From: Alphaproteobacteria bacterium
GTDB lineage: Bacteria; Pseudomonadota; Alphaproteobacteria; Micavibrionales; Micavibrionaceae
NCBI GenBank assembly: GCA_002701555.1
Contig: NZVS01000054.1
Span: forward strand, 1-11,096
Reading direction: 5' to 3'
DNA: 11,096 nucleotides
In this document: positions 1-7,589 of the stretch, piece after piece
Position numbering within the stretch: position 1 is the first letter of the stretch
Layout of the letters: every line of letters starts with the position of its first letter
Notes under the pieces: model-generated
What the model saw: the letters and a program-made list of their open reading frames with translations, nothing else
Told to the model about the DNA's origin: nothing
Database searches by the model: none
Made by a program: the position numbers and the translations under genes

Positions 1-34
1 CTTTAAAACAGTAGGTATATGACCTGAAAAATGT

Positions 35-109
35 TCCTCGGTAGCTCAGTGGTAGAGCAGACGGCTGTTAACCGTCCGGTCGCTGGTTCGAATCCGGCCC
101 GGGGAGCCA
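35..109 (+). tRNA. tRNA-Asn (anticodon GTT)
   Basis: A complete 75-nt cloverleaf can be folded by eye. The acceptor stem is 35-41 with 99-105, including one T-G wobble. The D stem is 44-47 with 55-58. The anticodon stem is 60-64 with 72-76 around the loop CTGTTAA, placing GTT at 67-69. The T stem is 82-86 with 94-98 around TTCGAAT. The discriminator base is G106 and the 3' CCA (107-109) is encoded in the DNA. The GTT anticodon reads Asn codons AAC and AAT. The gene faces the 3' end of the ammonium transporter gene, only 30 bp away. TATATG at 16-21 could be its -10 box, but the -35 would lie outside the window. Confidence 0.97.
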
Positions 110-130
110 TTTTTCCTCTTTTAGCTCCCC
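101..130. terminator. weak inverted repeat between convergent tRNA and amt ends
   Basis: GGGGAGC (101-107, the 3' acceptor strand of the tRNA) is mirrored by GCTCCCC at 124-130, giving a 7-bp stem with a 16-nt loop. It sits between two converging transcription units and could act as a bidirectional stop. Neither side has a tight T run directly after the stem, and one arm is part of the mature tRNA. It may equally be chance. Confidence 0.25.
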
Positions 131-139
131 TTCCTTTAA

Positions 140-1549
140 TCACATTTTCTTTTTCTTTGTTTTTGACCTTTTAGAGCGGGCTTTATTTAAAACAGGCTGT
201 TCTAAATAGTCTTTAGGTAAGTTTTCGTTATACTCTGCAATTGTTTCGCCATGATGAGCTAGGTCTAGTCCCCAATACTCAACACGTGGATCGACACGAA
301 GACCAAAAATAAAGCGGACAGCCATAAGAAGTATCCAGGTCATAGCAGCAGAATAAACTATAGTTACTATTATAGATAAAAGTTGCGCCACGACCTGCCC
401 TGAATTTCCGTATAACAGGCCAGATGCTCCCCCTATGTCAGGGCTTGCAAAAACACCAACCAATAAAGCCCCGACAATACCACCAACACCATGAAGCCCG
501 AATACATCCAGTGCATCGTCATATTTTAGCCACTCTTTAAGATGCTTTACTGAGAAATAGCAAATAACCGAAGCTATCAAGCCCATGGCAAGAGATGATC
601 CAAAGCCGACAAAACCTGCTGCAGGTGTGATGGCGACTAACCCGGCTACAATTCCTGATAGTGTGCCCTGAACACTTATTTTACCCTTATCAAAAATTTC
701 TATTACCATCCATGTAAGGGCCGCCATTGCGGCTGCTGAATTTGTCACTAGCATTGCAAAACCTGCTGAGCTGCCCGCAGAAAGAGCTGACCCGGCATTA
801 AAACCAAACCATCCTACCCATAATAGGCCTGTACCGATAACACTTAAAATAAGGTTGTTAGGGGTTGAGGGATCGCGTCGTGTTTTTAGGCCTCGCCCTA
901 TCATCACGGCCGCGACTAAGCCGGCTACCCCTGAATTAATATGGACAACCGTTCCCCCTGCAAAATCCAGAGCCTCTCCATATCCTAATAACCCTTCATA
1001 GTCTTGTAATCCTATGCCACCTATAAAGCCACCAGGACCCCAAACCCAGTGTGCGATTGGCGCATAAACCAGCATGATCCACAAAGGTGTAAATACCAGC
1101 GCAGAAACAAATTTGATACGGTCTGCTACTGCACCGAAAAGAAGAGCTGCCGTAATTATTGCAAAAGTCATTTGGAAGACTATAAAAACTGATTCTGGAA
1201 CTGTTCCAAGCAAAGACCCGGGTGTAAGCCCGTTTAACATAAGTTTATCAAGTCCGCCGATAAACATATTCCCTTCTGTAAACGCAAGGGTATATCCAAT
1301 TACAGGCCATGTTACACTCACGACTATGCAGACAGCAACGCTCTGCATTAGTGTACTTAATATGTTATCTCTTTTAACAAGTCCTCCATAAAACAAGGCC
1401 AGACCAGGTATAGTCATCATCAATACAAGTAAAGATGAAACCAAAAGCCATGCTGTATCCCCGCTATCTAAGCTATCTATAGATTGAGCAAATGCTCGCG
1501 TTGGAAAAAAAGCAATGAGAGTGAATAGTGATATAGTGAATTTTAGCAT
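140..1549 (-). CDS. amt: ammonium transporter, Amt/MEP/Rh family
   Basis: This 469-residue inner-membrane channel takes up ammonium as trimers. Residues 1-22 look like a signal peptide ending AFA|Q, as in E. coli AmtB. About eleven hydrophobic helices follow. Key residues by comparison with AmtB are the Phe gate (F129 and F250, with GWFGFNAGSA at 246-255), D195 in DFAGGTVVH, and the paired pore histidines H203 and H353 (FGLHGVGG). The cytoplasmic tail retains the GLDLAHHGE segment (427-435) that contacts PII proteins in the family. The end is unusual: it runs about 30 residues further and closes with the very basic KARSKRSKTKKKKM. The start is supported by an AGGGGGG ribosome binding site a few bases upstream. 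No glnK or other PII gene is adjacent, although amt is usually paired with one. The gene lies 57 nt after the ligase-like gene, so either readthrough or its own promoter is possible. Confidence 0.96.
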   Translation of the reverse strand: MLKFTISLFTLIAFFPTRAFAQSIDSLDSGDTAWLLVSSLLVLMMTIPGLALFYGGLVKRDNILSTLMQSVAVCIVVSVTWPVIGYTLAFTEGNMFIGGLDKLMLNGLTPGSLLGTVPESVFIVFQMTFAIITAALLFGAVADRIKFVSALVFTPLWIMLVYAPIAHWVWGPGGFIGGIGLQDYEGLLGYGEALDFAGGTVVHINSGVAGLVAAVMIGRGLKTRRDPSTPNNLILSVIGTGLLWVGWFGFNAGSALSAGSSAGFAMLVTNSAAAMAALTWMVIEIFDKGKISVQGTLSGIVAGLVAITPAAGFVGFGSSLAMGLIASVICYFSVKHLKEWLKYDDALDVFGLHGVGGIVGALLVGVFASPDIGGASGLLYGNSGQVVAQLLSIIVTIVYSAAMTWILLMAVRFIFGLRVDPRVEYWGLDLAHHGETIAEYNENLPKDYLEQPVLNKARSKRSKTKKKKM

Positions 1550-1581
1550 GATGCCCCCCTCTTTAATTAATATATTTAATC

Positions 1582-1610
1582 AGTTAAGAAGATATGCTGC
1601 GGTGCGTCAA
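1582..1610 (-). promoter_or_regulatory. possible sigma70-type promoter for amt
   Basis: Read on the minus strand, TTGACG (1605-1610, overlapping the stop of the upstream ligase-like gene) is followed after 17 nt by TTAACT (1582-1587). The -35 is good (5/6) but the -10 is poor (3/6). If used, it would give amt a leader of about 25 nt. I saw no convincing sigma54 or NtrC site, although nitrogen control would be expected biologically. Confidence 0.28.
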
Positions 1611-2875
1611 GCAGATTTTTTAGTTTCAACTTTCCCAGCTATGGCCAATCCGGTTATAACCCATAAAAATCTTGTATAAGAAAACTCATGAAGAAGTGTT
1701 AAGCCCAAAAATAAAACTAGGAAAAAGAAGACACAAACATGGAATTTTGAAGGATGAGTTTTATCATAAGCTTTCTTATAGCAAACATACAAACATGATA
1801 GGAAGAACAAGGAGAAAACTGTTAAACCAAAAACACCTGTTTCTACAAGTAACCAAAGAGCTGTAAAATCAATAATGTCTATAAACTCTCCTCTTTTTTC
1901 TATTTGAAATTCTTTGTATGTACCAAGGCCTGCACCCAAAACAGGATTAGATTGACTATAAAGTTCTAGACCGTCTTCTACTGCAATGAGGCGTTTACGA
2001 TCACTGCCATGCATCTTATAGTTATCATTTCCCATCAAAGCTTTTAACGCATCAACTTGAACGGGATTACTCACATAATATTCTTTTGTTGTAAGTGTTA
2101 ATCCATAGGCAATAAGACTGCCAAGAACCAGGATCGGTAGAATATTCTTTAGGAAGTTTTTAGGTTTAATGATCCCGCAGGAAAGTGTGATAAGGCAAAA
2201 AATAATCCAGCCACTTCTGGATGCGTTAAAAACGAAGAAGGTTGGCAATAGAAGCCATAGAGAATAGCCGATATAATTTCCTAATTCTTCCCTGTAAACT
2301 TCGTATAATATAAAAACCAATACAGCTAAAAGCATAAAAGCATTACGATTGCCCATCAAACCTTCCCAAGGGTATAGGGCCAGGCCAACTGAAATATCGG
2401 AATAATTTGTAATGCACAAACCAAGAAAAGATAGGCTAAGTATAACAGCGAAAAAAATAACAAATGGTTTTATAAAGTTTTTTATGAGGAAGCGTTCCTC
2501 CGGAAAATTGGTGGATAGCCACGCCCCCAGCAGGAAGTAACTTATTAAGATATACAAGCCTGTATACTTGTTTACCAATGCCCAGTTGGAAAAATATCCA
2601 AGATTCAAATAACCGTTAATAAGACTCGCTGTCATCGCGAAAGCCAATAAAAGCAAAAATGCTGGAATAGCTTTTAAGCCCCAAGCAGGCCATTCAGATT
2701 TACGAAGCACAAGACTGAAGAGAATAAACACCCCTAGAAAAGGTAGAAGTATATCAGCAAGGTTTACCCTGAGACCAAAATAACCTTTATTTGAAAAAAG
2801 TGTTAATTGTATTTGTAGAAAAACAGCTAATACAGCGACAAAAACCGGGAGGATTTTTGATTGTATTAAAGCCAT
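1607..2875 (-). CDS. O-antigen ligase / Wzy-type polymerase-like membrane protein
   Basis: This 422-residue polytopic protein has about ten to twelve hydrophobic segments and one large periplasmic loop (about 260-340) carrying the Wzy_C/O-antigen ligase signature. That region reads SDRKRLIAVEDG (291-302), then NPVLGAGLGTY (310-320), then ETGVFGL (345-351). Earlier family-like features are GNRNAF (175-180) and the arginine motif ASRSGW (218-223). Family members transfer lipid-linked glycans to lipid A core or to proteins, or polymerise repeat units. The conserved histidine usually seen between NPxxGxGxG and ETGxxGL (typically HN) is absent; the segment reads IDFTALWLL. The start is backed by an AGG ribosome binding site in the 6-nt gap after the flippase-like gene, so the two are surely co-transcribed. 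Substrate unknown. WaaL, Wzy or a protein glycan ligase cannot be told apart. Confidence 0.82.
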   Translation of the reverse strand: MALIQSKILPVFVAVLAVFLQIQLTLFSNKGYFGLRVNLADILLPFLGVFILFSLVLRKSEWPAWGLKAIPAFLLLLAFAMTASLINGYLNLGYFSNWALVNKYTGLYILISYFLLGAWLSTNFPEERFLIKNFIKPFVIFFAVILSLSFLGLCITNYSDISVGLALYPWEGLMGNRNAFMLLAVLVFILYEVYREELGNYIGYSLWLLLPTFFVFNASRSGWIIFCLITLSCGIIKPKNFLKNILPILVLGSLIAYGLTLTTKEYYVSNPVQVDALKALMGNDNYKMHGSDRKRLIAVEDGLELYSQSNPVLGAGLGTYKEFQIEKRGEFIDIIDFTALWLLVETGVFGLTVFSLFFLSCLYVCYKKAYDKTHPSKFHVCVFFFLVLFLGLTLLHEFSYTRFLWVITGLAIAGKVETKKSA

Positions 2876-2881
2876 TACCTA

Positions 2882-3832
2882 TTAAGCTTCGTTGGCTTTC
2901 AATAGTTTTCTGATAGTTATTTTCTCACCTGCAAAATAATAAGTTAAAGCTACAATTGAAGGTGCAATTAAACCCACTGCACCAACCTGAAGTGAGAGAA
3001 AAAAAGCGTCCTCTATGGTGAACCCTATAAGACCTAGCCCATAAATGAAGGCGCTTTCTCTTACGCCCCAACCACCAAAACTTATAGGCAAGCTGGAGAT
3101 TACTGCCAGCACAGGAATAAGCGCCAGAAACTCCCATACATGGCCTGTTCCAGAGTTCACGCCTAATGATAATACATATACGCTTAGTATGAAAAATCCT
3201 TGAGCAATAATGCTATAAAGGAAAGTTTTGCTCATTAAAGAGTAGTTTTCTGTATATGAACGTGTAATAGCAAGAATATTAAGGCGTTTTCTGTTAGAAA
3301 ATATGAAGCTTTTTAATAAGCCGCTTCTCAAAACTATAATTAGTATCATTAAAACTGCCATTATTACGAAGATCGATAGTGCTAAAGCGATGCCAATTTT
3401 TTGGTCTAAAGTCGGAATCAAAAGAGGTAAGCCGCAGGCACTGAAAAAAAGCAAAGCCGCCATGCTCATAAAACGATCAAGAAATGTTGCAAAAACAGAA
3501 CGTGTAACCGAAAGCCCTTCACGTATGGCAAGACCTGACTTAGCAATAATCCCTCCAATCGAACTGATAAACAAAATATTTGCAAAGAATCCTGCAATAT
3601 TGATTAGCACACTTCTTTTGAACGGGACTTTTGTCTGGCCTTCATTAAGATATTGATGCCAACGAAGGTTTAAAAAGTATATCTGGCAAATAACCAGCAA
3701 GACCGAACCAGCTGCGAGTTTTGAGTCAAAGCTGGAAGCGCTTTTAATAAAAGAGGAAAGATCAATGTTAATTGCGAGAAATGCAATCAACGTAATACTT
3801 ACCAAGATTTTAAAGGCTGTTTTCGAAAACAT
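2882..3832 (-). CDS. UPF0104 / lysylphosphatidylglycerol synthase TM-domain (flippase-like) protein
   Basis: With the start I favour this is a 316-residue polytopic inner-membrane protein of the LPG_synthase_TM/UPF0104 family. Some members are the membrane half of MprF; others, standing alone, are linked to polyprenyl- or glycolipid handling. Numbering from the longer frame that begins at 3874, the diagnostic features are RWHQYL (71-76), an NIAGFFANILF helix followed by K112, a DR pair (133-134), and the family block SLPISFGGWGVRESAF (261-276). There is no cytosolic aminoacyl-transferase domain, so it is not a full MprF. I prefer the ATG at 3832 because MFSKTAFKILVSITL is a typical family N-terminus, and because a candidate promoter lies between the two ATGs. 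Neither ATG has a clear ribosome binding site. It is the first gene of a pair with the ligase-like gene. Confidence 0.83.
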   Translation of the reverse strand: MFSKTAFKILVSITLIAFLAINIDLSSFIKSASSFDSKLAAGSVLLVICQIYFLNLRWHQYLNEGQTKVPFKRSVLINIAGFFANILFISSIGGIIAKSGLAIREGLSVTRSVFATFLDRFMSMAALLFFSACGLPLLIPTLDQKIGIALALSIFVIMAVLMILIIVLRSGLLKSFIFSNRKRLNILAITRSYTENYSLMSKTFLYSIIAQGFFILSVYVLSLGVNSGTGHVWEFLALIPVLAVISSLPISFGGWGVRESAFIYGLGLIGFTIEDAFFLSLQVGAVGLIAPSIVALTYYFAGEKITIRKLLKANEA

Positions 3833-3843
3833 AAGACGCAAAT

Positions 3844-3871
3844 AATATACTTCAGTAATGGGGATGTACAA
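3844..3871 (-). promoter_or_regulatory. candidate promoter for the flippase-ligase pair
   Basis: On the minus strand TTGTAC (3866-3871) is followed after 16 nt by TATATT (3844-3849). The -10 matches 5/6 and the -35 only 3/6. Transcription would begin near 3837, only about five bases before the preferred ATG at 3832, giving an almost leaderless mRNA. This agrees with the missing ribosome binding site. Confidence 0.35.
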
Positions 3872-3883
3872 CATTATTTACAA

Positions 3884-3912
3884 TTGCTAATTAACTGATG
3901 CTTTCGTATAAA
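3884..3912 (+). promoter_or_regulatory. candidate sigma70-type promoter for the FAD oxidase gene
   Basis: TTGCTA (3884-3889) and TATAAA (3907-3912) are separated by exactly 17 nt, matching the consensus at 4/6 and 5/6. The expected transcription start falls at about 3919, which is the A of the second in-frame ATG. This points to a leaderless mRNA and argues against the ATG at 3898, which would lie inside the promoter. Confidence 0.42.
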
Positions 3913-3918
3913 ACAAAT

Positions 3919-5301
3919 ATGCTAGGAAAATACGGTAGACCAGATCAAATAAAGACCGAACTAGAAGCTATGTTTGGAGAAAATGTATCCTTTAATAAAG
4001 CTTTACGAGAACATCATGGCAACGATGTAAGCTGGCATAAGGCCCAGCTGCCGGATGCAGTAATACTCCCTAAGAATAATGATGATATTATAAAGCTGGT
4101 CAAAATCGCCGTAAAAAACCGAGTTCCACTTATTCCTTTCGGCGCGGGTACATCGCTTGAGGCGCACATACATGCGCCATACGGTGGAATATCCGTTGAT
4201 TTAAGCAAGATGAACAAAATAATCTCCTTTCACCAAGAAGATATGGCTATAACTGTCCAGGCTGGTGTCACGAGAAAGCAATTAGACAGTTTTTTAAAAG
4301 GAACTGGTTTGTTTTTTCCAATTGATCCGGGTGCAGATGCGACAATTGGCGGAATGGCGGCTACACGTGCATCAGGTACAAATGCCGTGCGCTATGGTAC
4401 AATGAGCGAAGCGGTACTTAATCTTACTGCTGTAATGCCAAATGGTGAAATCGTAAGGACAGGACGACGTGCTAAAAAAACTTCAGCTGGATATGATCTT
4501 ACACATCTACTGATAGGATCTGAAGGAACTCTAGGCATCATTACAGAAGTTACCCTCAAACTTCACGGCGTGCCGGAAGCTATTATAGGGGGATATTGCC
4601 CTTTTCCTGACATTGAATCGGCATGCAATGCCGCCATGTTAACCGTACAATCGGGCATTCCTGTCGCTCGTATGGAGTTGCTAGACAAATTGCAGGTAAA
4701 AGCCAGTAACCAGCATGACAATTTAAATTTACAAGAAACCCCTACTTTGTTTGTTGAGTTTCACGGGAGCCCTTCTTCAACAAAAGAACAAGCCGATTTA
4801 TTTGATGAAATAATTCAAGATTTTGGAGGCGGACCCTTTAGTTATGCGGATAAAACGGAAGATCGAAATGCATTATGGGCAGCCAGGCATGAAGCGTTGT
4901 GGGCAGCAAAAGCGTTTTGCCCGGGTAAGCATATGATCATAACGGATGTTTGTGTGCCTATATCAAGATTGGCAGAGGCGATCGTTCAAACACAAAATGA
5001 TTTAGAAGAGCTTAGTCTTGTTGCGCCTTTGGTCGGTCACGTAGGCGATGGAAACTTTCACCTTTTTCTAATGGTTGACGAGACTAATGAGCATGAAGTC
5101 TCTATGGCAAAAAAGTTGCTCAACCGATTAATTCAGAGAGCCCATGAAATGGACGGAACATGCACCGGCGAACATGGTATAGGAAAAGGTAAAAAAGCAG
5201 CCCTTATTAGTGAGCATGGACAGGAATTAGTGGGTATAATGAAATCTATAAAAAAGACACTCGATCCGGAAAACATTTTTAATCCAGAAAACATATTTTA
5301 A
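3919..5301 (+). CDS. FAD-linked oxidase, D-lactate dehydrogenase (cytochrome) / GlcD type
   Basis: This flavoenzyme most likely oxidises D-lactate (or a related D-2-hydroxy acid such as glycolate) to the 2-oxo acid, passing electrons to the respiratory chain. Numbered from the longer frame at 3898, the FAD-binding (PCMH) domain spans about 50-225, with PFGAGTS (80-86), GADATIGGMAATRASG (145-160) and GSEGTLGIITE (207-217). The FAD-oxidase C-terminal domain spans about 228-467, with LWAARHEALWAAK (326-338), GHVGDGNFH (380-388, putative metal-binding histidines 381 and 388) and EHGIG (425-429). The total of 460-467 residues is normal for bacterial Dld and LDHD homologues. No Fe-S partner (GlcF) or GlcE is nearby, which favours stand-alone D-lactate dehydrogenase over glycolate oxidase. 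The ATG at 3898 is an alternative start; neither has a ribosome binding site. The gene is divergent from the flippase-like gene. Confidence 0.9.
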   Translation: MLGKYGRPDQIKTELEAMFGENVSFNKALREHHGNDVSWHKAQLPDAVILPKNNDDIIKLVKIAVKNRVPLIPFGAGTSLEAHIHAPYGGISVDLSKMNKIISFHQEDMAITVQAGVTRKQLDSFLKGTGLFFPIDPGADATIGGMAATRASGTNAVRYGTMSEAVLNLTAVMPNGEIVRTGRRAKKTSAGYDLTHLLIGSEGTLGIITEVTLKLHGVPEAIIGGYCPFPDIESACNAAMLTVQSGIPVARMELLDKLQVKASNQHDNLNLQETPTLFVEFHGSPSSTKEQADLFDEIIQDFGGGPFSYADKTEDRNALWAARHEALWAAKAFCPGKHMIITDVCVPISRLAEAIVQTQNDLEELSLVAPLVGHVGDGNFHLFLMVDETNEHEVSMAKKLLNRLIQRAHEMDGTCTGEHGIGKGKKAALISEHGQELVGIMKSIKKTLDPENIFNPENIF

Positions 5302-5364
5302 GAGTCGCGTTAAATCCTAATTATTATAGAGGTAAAGGTTTGATCAAAAACCATAAAAATTTAT

Positions 5365-7587
5365 ATGCTCCTTTTTAAGCGCATACCTTTATTAGCTGTA
5401 ACATTCCTGAGCGCATTCTTGATATTCTCAGTACAGCCAATGGTAGCTCAAAAATTAACACCTTTTCTCGGAGGGGCTCCTGCCGTTTGGAACTCCCTTT
5501 TAATGCTTTTCCAGTGTCTGTTATTTACAGGGTATCTTTTTGTAGGAATTTTTTTGAAAAGCGACAAAAAGCCGCCAGGTTATATTTTTATATTTTTGGT
5601 ATTTATTTCATTGCCGTTATTGTTCATTAGTCTGACAACGCAAACAACTATACCTGACGTAAGCAATCCAAATTTATGGGTTTTGTACAAAGGTATTATT
5701 ATGGTGGGATTACCTTTTTTTGTGCTAGCTACCACAGCACCTTTAACACAAAAGCTCTTTCTAAATGCTAGACTGGAGAAAGGTGATGAGCCTTATTGGT
5801 TATACAGTATAAGTAATTTTGGTTCGTTCGTAGCCCTCATATCCTACCCTTTCTTAATACAACCAAATATTGGTTTGGAAAAGCAACTCTATATTTGGGC
5901 GATACTATTCGCAGTTTTCGCACTACTAATGCTACATCTTTTTTTTAAATTTTATTTTCAGGGAAGTACCAGTTTTAAAAATTTAACCCAAACCGCAAAA
6001 ACCTGCTCGACGCCACCCTTATCAAAAAAGCTGTCATGGTTACTTCTCGCATTTTGTCCGGCAAGCTTGATACATGGTGTAACTGCAATAATAACTAATG
6101 ATATTTCTTCTTTTCCAATTTTATGGGTTATCCCGCTATGCCTTTATCTAGCAACGTATGTTTTAACTTTTAGCGGTAAAATGGGATTTATAGGCGATAG
6201 AATAATTCGCCTTTCTGTTATAATAAGCATTATACCGCTATGTATTTTGCCGCTTTGGTATAATCCAATAGAAAATATTTTTATATTACTTGCCCATTTA
6301 ACAGCTTTTTTTATTTTATCTTTCTTTTGCCATCTATGCCTTTACAACAAAAGACCGGAAGCTGAAAATTTAGGAACCTTTTATATATGGCTCGCTGCAG
6401 GAGGTTTTTTGGCAGGCATTTTTAATGCGCTCATAGCGCCCTACATTTTTGAAAAAATTTATGAATATCCTTTTACAATAATACTTTCAGTTATAAGTAT
6501 ATTCTACTTCACACAGGCAAAGGATCCAGCGCGATCCACATCTAAATATTTAAATTCCATTTTACTGTTTATTTTTCTATGCATCGTATTTGTGTGTGTG
6601 ATCACTTACACACAAAAGACTTATGGAGATACGGAAAACATTCTTATTCTCGCGATACTTTCTATTTCCATTATATTTTTTACCCTCATTCGTTTGTATC
6701 ACCCTTTTTATACAACTATGTGTATTTCAGTAGCACTTTTATCTTCAGGTTTAACGTTACATTCAAATGTATATTTGCCTGATTTTAAACATTTAGTTGC
6801 AGATGCCGAAAAACCTTATATTTCACGTAGTTTTTTTGGAATTAGTAAAGTTGTCCATACGCCTATCACGCCAGATGTCACAGAATATCTTTATTATAAT
6901 GGCTTTATCTTACATAGTGCTGAACGCTACGTTCATTCGACTAATAGTATGCTGACTGACAAAGGCACCTATCATACACCTGTTATTGATAACGCTACAA
7001 AACTTGGTAAGCCAGTAGCAAGCTTAGGGCTTGGCAGTGGTAGTGACCTTTGTCTTGCTCAAGGTAAAACGAAGATAGAATTCTATGAAATCAGTCAAGA
7101 TGTTATAAATATTGCCAGCAATCCAGATTTATTGAAGTCATTGAGCTTATGTGGTGAAAATTATGATATTTATTTGGGAGATGCGCGTTTAGAGATTGCA
7201 AATAAACCAGATGAGTATTATGGCGGAATTATTTCAACTGCGACCAGTTCCTCAACAGTGCCCTTTCACCTGATGACAAAAGAGGCCTTTATAATATATT
7301 TGAGCAAATTAGCTCCTGGTGGAGCGTTGGTATTTCTTGCGCCAGCAAGTTATTTTGATTACACGCCTTTGTTTGCTGCATATTCAGGTGAATTTGAAAT
7401 GCCTATTTATGAATTGGAAATGTCTTTTGGAGGCGATTATAAGTACCAGTATTTTCTTTTTCTAAAGCCACCTGCAAACAATCAGGTTCTAGGTAAAAAC
7501 CTAAACTGGTCGTTGCTACAACCTTCCAAAAAACAAGATATTTTATGGTCAGATGATTATTACAACATCTGGGCAGTTATGAAGTGA
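5365..7587 (+). CDS. polytopic membrane protein fused to a degenerate spermidine-synthase-like domain
   Basis: This 740-residue protein has about 14 hydrophobic segments over residues 8-465, then a Rossmann-type domain (about 480-740). The N-terminus has the hallmark of the fused 'MFS/spermidine synthase' family: FSVQPMVAQKLTPFLGGAPAVWN at 21-43, here given by position rather than as a motif to search. The C-terminal part keeps RSFFGISKV (488-496), the glycine-rich SAM-fold loop GLGSGS (555-560), GDARLE (605-610), PFHLMTKEAF (633-642) and a final WSDDYYNIW motif (728-736). Acidic residues usual in the family are altered: EIDP is EISQ (575-578), and the Asp residues flanking AFSS are T625 and S630. 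Aminopropyl transfer is therefore doubtful, and no function is established for this fusion family. An in-frame stop at 5341-5343 fixes the start at 5365; no good ribosome binding site is seen. It follows the oxidase gene by 63 nt and may be co-transcribed. The 3' end meets the convergent gene with 2 bp between stops. Confidence 0.85.
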   Translation: MLLFKRIPLLAVTFLSAFLIFSVQPMVAQKLTPFLGGAPAVWNSLLMLFQCLLFTGYLFVGIFLKSDKKPPGYIFIFLVFISLPLLFISLTTQTTIPDVSNPNLWVLYKGIIMVGLPFFVLATTAPLTQKLFLNARLEKGDEPYWLYSISNFGSFVALISYPFLIQPNIGLEKQLYIWAILFAVFALLMLHLFFKFYFQGSTSFKNLTQTAKTCSTPPLSKKLSWLLLAFCPASLIHGVTAIITNDISSFPILWVIPLCLYLATYVLTFSGKMGFIGDRIIRLSVIISIIPLCILPLWYNPIENIFILLAHLTAFFILSFFCHLCLYNKRPEAENLGTFYIWLAAGGFLAGIFNALIAPYIFEKIYEYPFTIILSVISIFYFTQAKDPARSTSKYLNSILLFIFLCIVFVCVITYTQKTYGDTENILILAILSISIIFFTLIRLYHPFYTTMCISVALLSSGLTLHSNVYLPDFKHLVADAEKPYISRSFFGISKVVHTPITPDVTEYLYYNGFILHSAERYVHSTNSMLTDKGTYHTPVIDNATKLGKPVASLGLGSGSDLCLAQGKTKIEFYEISQDVINIASNPDLLKSLSLCGENYDIYLGDARLEIANKPDEYYGGIISTATSSSTVPFHLMTKEAFIIYLSKLAPGGALVFLAPASYFDYTPLFAAYSGEFEMPIYELEMSFGGDYKYQYFLFLKPPANNQVLGKNLNWSLLQPSKKQDILWSDDYYNIWAVMK

Positions 7588-7589
7588 AA

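Noticed and set aside
35..130. tRNA-Asn as an integration (attachment) site of a mobile element
   Set aside because: No integrase is nearby and no direct repeat of the tRNA 3' end was found in the window; only a short inverted GCTCCCC follows.
1588..1612. sigma54/NtrC-type promoter upstream of amt
   Set aside because: TTGACGCACCGCAGCA superficially recalls the -24/-12 pattern, but the essential GG and GC pair with correct spacing is missing, and no symmetric NtrC site is seen.
2882..3874. MprF (lysylphosphatidylglycerol synthase)
   Set aside because: Only the membrane domain is present; the C-terminal aminoacyl-transferase domain needed for lysyl transfer is absent.
3919..5301. Glycolate oxidase subunit GlcD of a glcDEF operon
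   Set aside because: The sequence fits the wider family, but no glcE or glcF is adjacent and the next gene is unrelated, so D-lactate dehydrogenase is the better working call.
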